Of a DNA stretch of 9,293 nt, positions 1-5,958 are shown in pieces. How positions within the stretch are numbered: position 1 is the first letter of the stretch; each line of letters opens with the position of its first letter. The stretch is from an uncultured Ruminococcus sp. (GTDB lineage: Bacteria; Bacillota; Clostridia; Oscillospirales; Acutalibacteraceae): NCBI GenBank assembly GCA_902797065.1, contig CADBRK010000208.1:1-9293 (forward strand). The letters are read 5' to 3'. The notes under the pieces were generated by a model. The model saw only the letters and a program-made list of their open reading frames with translations. It made no database searches and was not told the DNA's origin. A program made the position numbers and the translations under genes.

Positions 1-1685
1 TGAGAGCTTTCAATGATTGCCATGAGCTTCGTGATGTGATAATTCCCGAAAGCGTCCGCGAGATCGGCGCATCTGCTTTTAGTAACACCGCTATTGAGAT
101 TTTGAGGTTGCCCGAGGGTACCGAGGTCGTTCTGGCAAGTGCTTTTTACGATTGCAAGAAGCTGACGGAGGTCATGCTGCCGCATTCGCTTGAAATGCTT
201 TCCGACAAAGCATTTGACAGATGTCCGAAAATAAAAGAGTTTAAGGTTGCGCATGGCAATAAATTCTTTACCGCAAAAGACGGAGTTCTGTTCGACCGCG
301 GTATGACAAGGCTGTATTGCTACCCGTTCGGCAAAAACGAGAAAGAGTACAGTATTCCCGAGGGTGTTTCAAAGCTTAGCTTCACGTTTGGGAATATGCC
401 GACAAGCATCCTTGAGGGTGTTACGCTGCCCTCTACAATAAAAACTCTCGGTGGAAATATGTTTACGGAAACACGGTTGAAAGATATATATTTTACATCG
501 GACGTTAAGATCTTCAATATTTGGACTATCTCTCCCGCAGATTATCGAACGATCAGACTTCATACGGATAATTGCCCAAATATTATAGATTTTGTACACA
601 GGCATAACACTTCCCAAATCAACGATCTGATACTTGTGGATCGATCCTTCTCCGAAGAAATACTGAAGCTGCAGGAGGAATTCTCGTTCGACAAGGTATC
701 CGACGGTTACCGCATTTATGCATACAAAGGAAGCGGTGGGACAGTAGTATTCCCGTCAAAGATATCCGGAGAGAATGTGACAGAATTGTCGGCAAACAGG
801 GACGCTGATTTTTTCGATCCGCGCGGTTATGTTTGTGAAATAGTGATCCCCGAAGGTATAAAGAGAATCGGTATGGGAGTATTTATGAATCTTCCCGATA
901 TTCGTTCCGTATCCTTTCCAAAGAGCGTGGAGAATATCCATAGACTGGCATTTTCGGATCACACGGGGGAATACGAAGGGCTCTATATAAATACAAGAAC
1001 ACGGTATCACACCGTTAAGGTGTCGTATGCGGATAAGTATTTGTCGTTGTACCATGTTGACACATTCGGAGTGAGATACCCTGTTGTCGTACACGACGGT
1101 GATGATATCAAAAAAACGATAGGAACACCCGAGTGTTTTGATGTTGAGATCCTTTCCAATAATACAATTAAGGCGGAATTTCGCTACGGAGAAGGCAGAA
1201 TCTCCTGCGCGGTAGTACCAACCGAAGTGCTGGGACGTCCTGTGACCGTATTGGGAACAAATAAATGTTTTATCGACAAGTGTTTTTCGGAGCTGTACAT
1301 TTCCAAGAATATCAGGAATATCGAATACTCGAGGTATCGCTTTGCTCCATCGCTTAAAATTCTCGAGATTGATCCCGAGAACGAAGTATTTTCCACGGAC
1401 GGCGCTGCTCTGCTGAGTAAAGACGGTACCGTGCTGTACCGTATGTTCTGTATGCGAAAAAGGAAGTACTCGGTACCCGACAGCGTGAAGATCATAAAAA
1501 AACACGCATTCGGAGGATGCTCGTATCTTACGGAATTGAATATCACATCTCCGGTAGATGAGATAGAGGGAGAGTTGTTTGACTACCAGTCTACCAAGCT
1601 GAATACTGTGAACGGACTTGGATTAGTCAAAAACATAGGCAAAGATGCTTTCAAAGGAACTCGGTTTGAAAAATTCGGTAATTGA
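1..1685 (+). CDS. LRR_5 (BspA-like) leucine-rich repeat protein, 5' partial
   Basis: The reading frame is open from the window edge (first full codon at position 3) and ends with TGA at 1683-1685, so the true start lies upstream. The GTG at 36 is an internal valine codon, because the preceding in-frame residues (RAFNDCHELRDV) already belong to a repeat. The protein consists of LRR_5/BspA-like units of the type 'IPESVREIGASAF', 'IPEGIKRIGMGVF' and 'VPDSVKIIKKHAF', each with the usual Ile/Val-Pro, Gly/Lys and Ala-Phe spacing. Between them are strands such as 'FFTAKDGVLFD' and 'FSTDGAALLSKDGTVLYR', a motif common between such repeats. This family makes curved solenoids that bind proteins or surfaces, and many members are secreted, but the N-terminus is missing, so localisation cannot be judged. 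The middle (about 490-840 and 960-1250) is poor in repeats and unassigned. The gene is followed 14 bases later by the HIRAN-protein gene on the same strand, which suggests co-transcription. Confidence 0.9.
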   Translation, partial: RAFNDCHELRDVIIPESVREIGASAFSNTAIEILRLPEGTEVVLASAFYDCKKLTEVMLPHSLEMLSDKAFDRCPKIKEFKVAHGNKFFTAKDGVLFDRGMTRLYCYPFGKNEKEYSIPEGVSKLSFTFGNMPTSILEGVTLPSTIKTLGGNMFTETRLKDIYFTSDVKIFNIWTISPADYRTIRLHTDNCPNIIDFVHRHNTSQINDLILVDRSFSEEILKLQEEFSFDKVSDGYRIYAYKGSGGTVVFPSKISGENVTELSANRDADFFDPRGYVCEIVIPEGIKRIGMGVFMNLPDIRSVSFPKSVENIHRLAFSDHTGEYEGLYINTRTRYHTVKVSYADKYLSLYHVDTFGVRYPVVVHDGDDIKKTIGTPECFDVEILSNNTIKAEFRYGEGRISCAVVPTEVLGRPVTVLGTNKCFIDKCFSELYISKNIRNIEYSRYRFAPSLKILEIDPENEVFSTDGAALLSKDGTVLYRMFCMRKRKYSVPDSVKIIKKHAFGGCSYLTELNITSPVDEIEGELFDYQSTKLNTVNGLGLVKNIGKDAFKGTRFEKFGN

Positions 1686-1688
1686 AAC

Positions 1689-1696
1689 AAGGTGAT
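1689..1696 (+). promoter_or_regulatory. Ribosome binding site that fixes the ATG start at 1700
   Basis: AAGGTGAT lies just upstream of the ATG at 1700-1702 and resembles the anti-16S consensus AAGGAGGTGAT. The alternative TTG at 1682, which overlaps the upstream stop codon, has no purine-rich site in front of it. I therefore choose the ATG. Confidence 0.6.
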
Positions 1697-1699
1697 GTC

Positions 1700-2518
1700 A
1701 TGCAATGGTCTGCGCGTCTATTTTTAAAAGTGAATGCTCGTGATGTGTTTAAAAGACTGAACGATGTTACAGCATTCGGAATAACAGGCGGAAAGCTGTT
1801 CGGAGGGTACGTGTCGGAATATGTGATTGACGGCGATTGCGGTATGACCGAATCGGAGCTGTACTCGTTTGTGGCGCAAATCGCCAAAAAATTGGGCGAG
1901 GACGGTATTGTGATCGGCGACTGCACCTCGGCGAGCGTTGATCCGTTTACGTACTGCGTGTTTTATCTGGGCGACAGAATACGCTCGGATTGTTTTGAGA
2001 TCGGAAACGGAAGAAGCAAGCGTAAAGAGAGGCTAAGCGAGATGATCTCCAATACCCGGATCAACAAACCTCACGAATGGCTGACTTATGCTCATTTTAA
2101 TGTATCCGATCGTGAGAAGAAGGTTCTGTCCGAATTCGGAATAACGGTGTTTAGAAGCAAAGACGGCAATGTGTTTGAATACAGCCCTCCGAATTTGGGC
2201 TTGCCCGAGGAGATTGCTCTTACGGGAACGCAGTACAACGGAAGGACAGACCGCATCGAAAAGTTAAAGGTCGGCGATGCCGTCTTTCTTGTCCGAGAAC
2301 CAAACAGCGAATGGGGTGACAACACGATAGATGTCAGAACATCCAATGGATCGATCGGCTATCTTGATCAAGACGCCTGCGATAAGCTTGCGCCGCTGAT
2401 CGACGCGGGAAGGATCAAATACACCGCCGCGGTTGCAAGAGTCGTTCCGCTTTCAAAGCGTTCAAGGCATTGCAAAACAGCAGTCGTGACGGTGTGTGTT
2501 AAGGTTTCTTTTCTGTGA
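1700..2518 (+). CDS. Hypothetical protein with C-terminal HIRAN-like domain
   Basis: This 272-residue protein has two parts. Residues 1 to about 165 are not recognised; they include an acidic 'DGDCGMTESELYSFV' segment and 'DPFTYCVFYLGDRIRS'. Residues about 170-268 look like a HIRAN domain: a 'TGTQYNGR' opening, then 'FLVREPNSEWGDNTIDV', then 'GSIGYLDQDACDKLAPLID', followed by strands 'YTAAVARVVPL' and 'CKTAVVTVCVKV'. The pattern of EP.N...N.I.V, IGYL and LAP.ID.G is the usual HIRAN signature. It can be aligned by eye with the N-terminus of the protein encoded at 2975. HIRAN domains in HLTF/Rad5 bind single-stranded DNA ends; bacterial stand-alone versions are poorly characterised. The protein ends on the domain's last strand with TGA at 2516-2518, exactly where the structured element begins, so insertion may have defined or trimmed the last residues. 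The gene shares the GC-richer codon use of its upstream neighbour. Confidence 0.8.
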   Translation: MQWSARLFLKVNARDVFKRLNDVTAFGITGGKLFGGYVSEYVIDGDCGMTESELYSFVAQIAKKLGEDGIVIGDCTSASVDPFTYCVFYLGDRIRSDCFEIGNGRSKRKERLSEMISNTRINKPHEWLTYAHFNVSDREKKVLSEFGITVFRSKDGNVFEYSPPNLGLPEEIALTGTQYNGRTDRIEKLKVGDAVFLVREPNSEWGDNTIDVRTSNGSIGYLDQDACDKLAPLIDAGRIKYTAAVARVVPLSKRSRHCKTAVVTVCVKVSFL

Positions 2519-2763
2519 TGGGAGCAGTGTAAAAAGACAACTAAACACTGCTGTAATTTGCTGCAAAGTATACCGACGTTTTTCCCGCAAACTGTACCGC
2601 TAAGCCGAGTTTGGATATGCTGCGAATCAGGTTGTAGGTATAACAAACGTTGATGTCCCCCGCCTCGTAAGGCTAAGGGTGCCATACGTTCATTGGTGGC
2701 GGGTTAAAATCCAACACCGATGCCCGCAGGAGCTAAAACTCCTCGACGCTGCCTGTGGCGTCG
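2519..2763 (+). ncRNA. Candidate structured RNA, possibly HEARO/IscB-type omega-RNA without iscB
   Basis: This stretch has no credible protein gene, is GC-richer than the DNA after it and is dense in stems. Stems seen: AGCAGTGT (2523-2530) with ACACTGCT (2545-2552); CAAACT (2588-2593) with AGTTTG (2608-2613); CCCGCC (2659-2664) with GGCGGG (2698-2703); GCCT (2662-2665) with AGGC (2670-2673), which competes with the previous stem; AGGAG (2728-2732) with CTCCT (2739-2743); and CGACGC (2744-2749) with GCGTCG (2758-2763). GCCCGC (2722-2727) could alternatively pair with GCGGGT (2699-2704), as in a pseudoknot or switch. The length (about 245 nt), the start directly after GTGA and the first stem close to the 5' end fit a HEARO/omega-RNA, in which the guide is copied from flanking DNA just upstream. 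The family name rests on my memory of that motif. Another IS605-type or unknown RNA is possible. Strand is inferred from this model. Confidence 0.5.
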
Positions 2764-2771
2764 CTCTCTCC

Positions 2772-2807
2772 AAACAAGCGAGCTTGTTGAAGCTTAGCGC
2801 CTTGTTT
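2772..2807 (+). repeat. Hairpin with two alternative pairings at the right side of the element
   Basis: AACAAGC (2773-2779) is followed almost at once by its reverse complement GCTTGTT (2782-2788), giving a tight hairpin. AAACAAG (2772-2778) is also the reverse complement of CTTGTTT (2801-2807), which gives a longer hairpin with AGCT (2781-2784/2791-2794) available inside. No T-run follows, so it is not a typical rho-independent terminator. It could be the right-end recognition hairpin of the element, or the 3' part of the RNA. Confidence 0.45.
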
Positions 2808-2874
2808 AATTCGTTGTGTTGATGATTTAGCAGCAATTAACGAGTCTATCGAGGAATGGTGTGGGAAAAATTTT

Positions 2875-2914
2875 AAAAAATCAGATTGGAACTAATGATT
2901 TTCTGATTGTTTTT
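2875..2914 (+). repeat. AT-rich inverted repeat with A-run and T-run (operator or weak terminator)
   Basis: AATCAGA (2879-2885) and TCTGATT (2902-2908) are exact inverted repeats with a 16-base loop. They are flanked by a run of A (2875-2880) and, after one G, a run of T (2910-2914), which can extend the pairing. The stem contains only two G-C pairs, so a terminator would be weak. The position just upstream of the promoter-like zone also suits an operator. Confidence 0.3.
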
Positions 2915-2974
2915 AGGAATATAGTTTAAAATATATGTTATCCGAACGACGAATTCACCGAAAGGTATGATAAA
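2907..2974 (+). promoter_or_regulatory. Promoter-like AT-rich zone and ribosome binding site for the HIRAN-Hsp70 operon
   Basis: The 70 bases before the ATG at 2975 hold TATAGT (2920-2925) and TAAAAT (2927-2932) as possible -10 boxes. I do not find a convincing -35 at the right distance; TTGTTT (2907-2912) is too close to the better -10. AAAGG (2961-2965) is a moderate ribosome binding site nine bases before the ATG. Because the whole downstream gene set is tightly spaced, this is the expected site of its main promoter. The exact promoter is not resolved. Confidence 0.35.
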
Positions 2975-5947
2975 ATGAATAATATGGAAATACAAAAAGA
3001 AGCTATTATAGAGATAGTTGGAACACAGTATGAAGGTCGTGCATTAAATCATCAGGCTCTGTTTTTTAATCAGGAGCTTTTTCTGAAACATCAAAACGAT
3101 AATCCTTACGATCATAACGCTGTTCTTTTACTTACTAAGGACGGAAAAGAACTTGGTTTTCTTCCAAAAGGCTATGCTTCTTTATATGCTCCTGCAATAG
3201 ACAGCGGTAGATACAAATTCTCTGTCGAGGTTGTAAAAACAGAGCCTGATCCTCAAAGACCAATTCTTATAGTAAAAGTTGTTTCGGAACTGGCAAGTCA
3301 TAGTGAGAAAGAAATCGAATCGGATATCATAGCTTTTGCTCAGAATATTGTTAATGGTTATGCTCTTGGAACAAGAGAATACATTGCATTCATCTATGCT
3401 GAAACAGTCAATGTTGATGAATTATTATCTGTTTTAGATAAGGTTCGCTTGATGCAGAAACTTCTTTCGTGCTCATATGATCTTATCGAAAGGTGTGAAA
3501 TAAAGCCGAATTCTGATAGATACACTCCGCTAACCAAAGACTCCTTAACCAATTATCTAAGTGAATTAAAAGCGGATATTAGCGATGTCTTGAAGCAAAT
3601 ACAAAAAGCTTATAATGAATCTCTCGACATTGATGATGAAGAAGAATATCATCGAGTTCAGAGTGAAATTCGCGAGAGAAGAAAGAGCTTTCGTCAATAT
3701 TACGATCTTTTAACATCATTACTTGAGGCTGTAACAAGCTATAGTAAAATAACAAGTCAATCAAATTCACTTGTTTTGACAGTTCGTGACGGTGAATCAG
3801 AAAAGCAAATACCTGAAACAGAAAACTCATCGACTGTATCTGAATCCGATGCAGCCGAAATATTTCCGACTGCAATAACTAAACCTGAGCCTGAAATCAC
3901 CACTCTTAATAATTCTCAGCTCACGGAACAGGCTTTCTTTGAATGGCTTGTATCTGAAGGCAGTGTATCCGAATCAACCGCCGAACAGTATATTTCTAAT
4001 ATTCATAGTATTGAAAAGCTCTATCAAACTCTGTTCGGTGTGAGAAATAACCTCCTCGGGACAAATACTGATGATAATGGTAAAGCTATGATAGAATCAC
4101 TCATTGTAAGGAATGAGTATATTGATGCGAATGAAAGAAGACATAATAGTTTTGGTGCATCTTTAGCTAAGTTCGCTCGATTTGCTGATATTTCTGTTGA
4201 AGGCTTAAATCAATCAATGGAAAAAAAGAGTTATCAGCCGCCCGTCAAATCAGCACCATTCGTTGTAAAAACAGTAGATTTTGATAATCCCCATAACTGT
4301 ACCTATTATAAGCCGCGTTCGTTCATATTAAATAAATTGAAATATGATGTAGGAAATTGGAGAGAACTATATACAAAGTTCTTGATTTTGCTCTATAACG
4401 ATAATACTTACTCTGAAATTATGAAGAGACTAGTCGGAAAATCATTATACGGTCGCCGAATTGATTTTGCAGACAAAAGGTTTCTAAGCTACTTGCGTGC
4501 CCCGATAACGATATCATCGGATTTCTTTGCAGAAGGAAACCTTTCTGCCGTTGAGATTATTAAGCGTATTAAGTATTTAATGGATCTATGCTCGATTGAC
4601 GTTAATAGTATGACTATTGAATATAATTCGCAAGATAATAAGAAGGAATCAGTAGAACCGACTGATACTTCTGCAGATGGCTATGAGAAGTTATCTGTCC
4701 CCGATGTTTCAAAAGAAGCTGTTTCTGCCACTATTGCATCTAATACGCCTGAAAAAGCGGCAACAAGCAATACAATAGAACAGTCTGAGTTTAAATTGCC
4801 TGTTGTTGATAAGAAGTCGGAAGTGCAAGCGGAAGTAAACACCAAAGAAATATCAAACGTTAAGGATAGGTTAATCGTTTCAGCTTTTGCGCCTGATACA
4901 ACAAAGCCGTTTGTTCTTAAAGATGCTGTAATAAAGATTATCTCAAGCGATGCACCTGAGATCACAAAGCGCAGAGAATACAAAAACGGCATATCTTCCA
5001 AGTCGCTGCGTGAAATGCTTAAAGAGTATTATGGCAAAACAATCGGTCTATTTGAAATATCGAAGCTCCTTATGACGGATAGGACATTCAAATCTCTCGG
5101 GAAAGGCTGTTATATTCTGAATGAAGCAATGATGCCTAAAAAAATCGAAGTTGAGGAGATTGAGCCTGTTGTAACGGAAGTCAAAAGGGAAGTACCTATG
5201 AAAACACCGACAGAACAGGTCTATGACAAAGAACCTCTTAATACAGACTATAATGCTGTATCTTATACCGAGCAAGTCGCTGATACAACACAAAAGGCTC
5301 CGGAAAAAGTCTTGACAATTGAGTCAATATTGGAGGTCATAAAGGAAAAAAGCGGAAATCTGCAATATGACGATGGATTCGGTGCGTATGAAGTCAAAAC
5401 TCTGCTTTCTGGTAAAGGTTTTGGAAACGTATCTGAGGAGCAAATTGAGGATCTGATGGCTGAATGCTCTGATCTGCAGCAGATTGAAGAGGGGTATTAT
5501 TCTTTAACTTATGATAAAAGCTACGATGATTCAGCTTCTGAAAGCATTGTTGTTGTGGAAGACACACCAGATAGTGCCGATATGGATACAACCCAAGATA
5601 TGGAAATACAAGAGGTTAATCGTAGTGATAATAATAATCAAATAGTTCTCAGATTAAACGGAAACATAGTGAGAGCTTTTGATTATTCAGACGCACTGAG
5701 TAAAGTATGTGAGTTCACAATCAACTGCAAGCCGTTTAAGATGGCTCGTATAGCAGGTCAGGGAATTATTCTTAACGGAAATAATGTATTTTACCGCAAG
5801 GCTGTACCTGTTGAAGGGTATAATAAGCTGTCAAACGGATTACAGTTAGCTCCTATCAATACAGTATCAGACCTGCAAACAATTACCAATTTTATCAAGA
5901 CGTATTGTCAAATAGATGATAGTATGATTGCTATTATTAGCCAGTGA
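2975..5947 (+). CDS. Large modular protein with N-terminal HIRAN domain and winged-helix-like segments
   Basis: The protein has 990 residues. Residues about 12-105 are a HIRAN domain: 'GTQYEGR', then 'LKHQNDNPYDHNAVLLL', 'GKELGFLPKGYASLYAPAID', and strands through 'PILIVKVV'. Residues about 110-260 are charged and helical. A linker (about 270-312) leads to 'AFFEWLVSEGSVSESTAEQYI' (about 320-405), which resembles the SAM-like N-terminal core-binding fold of tyrosine integrases, also seen in front of McrB-type proteins. Residues about 445-550 ('YYKPRSFILN' to 'SIDVNSMTIEY') look like a conserved accessory block common in Clostridia proteins. After a low-complexity linker come two segments with winged-helix-like patterns (about 640-717, ending 'GKGCYIL', and about 778-847, ending 'EEGYYSL'). 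Residues about 885-990 form an unrecognised C-terminal domain. I see no nuclease, helicase or integrase catalytic motifs and no signal peptide. I infer a DNA- or chromatin-targeting scaffold for the Hsp70 encoded two genes downstream. The next gene's ATG lies 11 bases after the stop. Confidence 0.88.
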   Translation: MNNMEIQKEAIIEIVGTQYEGRALNHQALFFNQELFLKHQNDNPYDHNAVLLLTKDGKELGFLPKGYASLYAPAIDSGRYKFSVEVVKTEPDPQRPILIVKVVSELASHSEKEIESDIIAFAQNIVNGYALGTREYIAFIYAETVNVDELLSVLDKVRLMQKLLSCSYDLIERCEIKPNSDRYTPLTKDSLTNYLSELKADISDVLKQIQKAYNESLDIDDEEEYHRVQSEIRERRKSFRQYYDLLTSLLEAVTSYSKITSQSNSLVLTVRDGESEKQIPETENSSTVSESDAAEIFPTAITKPEPEITTLNNSQLTEQAFFEWLVSEGSVSESTAEQYISNIHSIEKLYQTLFGVRNNLLGTNTDDNGKAMIESLIVRNEYIDANERRHNSFGASLAKFARFADISVEGLNQSMEKKSYQPPVKSAPFVVKTVDFDNPHNCTYYKPRSFILNKLKYDVGNWRELYTKFLILLYNDNTYSEIMKRLVGKSLYGRRIDFADKRFLSYLRAPITISSDFFAEGNLSAVEIIKRIKYLMDLCSIDVNSMTIEYNSQDNKKESVEPTDTSADGYEKLSVPDVSKEAVSATIASNTPEKAATSNTIEQSEFKLPVVDKKSEVQAEVNTKEISNVKDRLIVSAFAPDTTKPFVLKDAVIKIISSDAPEITKRREYKNGISSKSLREMLKEYYGKTIGLFEISKLLMTDRTFKSLGKGCYILNEAMMPKKIEVEEIEPVVTEVKREVPMKTPTEQVYDKEPLNTDYNAVSYTEQVADTTQKAPEKVLTIESILEVIKEKSGNLQYDDGFGAYEVKTLLSGKGFGNVSEEQIEDLMAECSDLQQIEEGYYSLTYDKSYDDSASESIVVVEDTPDSADMDTTQDMEIQEVNRSDNNNQIVLRLNGNIVRAFDYSDALSKVCEFTINCKPFKMARIAGQGIILNGNNVFYRKAVPVEGYNKLSNGLQLAPINTVSDLQTITNFIKTYCQIDDSMIAIISQ

Positions 5948-5951
5948 GGAG
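5946..5951 (+). promoter_or_regulatory. Ribosome binding site that fixes the ATG start at 5959
   Basis: GAGGAG overlaps the stop codon (5945-5947) of the preceding gene and is seven bases before the ATG at 5959. This rules out the GTG at 5944 as start, because the binding site would then lie inside the gene. It also suggests translational coupling. Confidence 0.7.
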
Positions 5952-5958
5952 ATTTACA

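Larger units (their letters stand above)
2519..2807 (+). mobile_element. Putative small non-autonomous IS200/IS605-like element
   Basis: The segment from the base after GTGA (2515-2518) to about 2807 is bounded near both ends by stem-loops (2523-2552 and 2772-2807). It differs in composition from the AT-rich DNA that follows. IS200/IS605 elements characteristically carry subterminal hairpins, have no terminal inverted repeats or target duplication, and insert 3' of a short tetra- or pentanucleotide. HEARO elements are described, as I recall, as inserting after ATGA or GTGA. There is no transposase (tnpA), tnpB or iscB in the window, so if real it is a deletion derivative or a trans-mobilised element. 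The right boundary is a guess from where the structure ends. Confidence 0.35.

Noticed and set aside
36..38. GTG as start of the LRR gene
   Set aside because: The same frame is open to the window edge and the residues before it already fit an LRR_5 repeat, so the GTG is an internal valine.
756..1505. Long minus-strand open frame inside the LRR gene
   Set aside because: It is antisense to a clear LRR_5 repeat protein and its translation shows no domain pattern, so it is a shadow frame.
2368..2685. Minus-strand open frame of 105 codons covering the end of the HIRAN-like gene and the structured element, with several Cys and His residues
   Set aside because: It overlaps a well-supported plus-strand gene and the stem-rich RNA segment, and its product has no recognisable domain; the open frame is most likely a by-product of local composition.
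2699..2716. tRNA-like T-arm (GGTTAAAATCC)
   Set aside because: It resembles GTTCRAATCC only partly, and no acceptor stem, anticodon arm or D-arm can be fitted around it; the pairing seen belongs to other stems of the element.
2519..2974. A CRISPR array, tracrRNA or diversity-generating template repeat
   Set aside because: There are no regularly spaced direct repeats, no cas genes, no reverse transcriptase and no near-duplicate of this segment elsewhere in the window.
3932..4190. A functional tyrosine integrase
   Set aside because: Only a SAM-like N-terminal pattern is visible; the catalytic domain with its Arg, His-x-x-Arg and Tyr residues is absent from the protein.
5944..5946. GTG as start of the coiled-coil gene
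   Set aside because: The GAGGAG site at 5946-5951 would lie inside the gene; it is placed correctly for the ATG at 5959.
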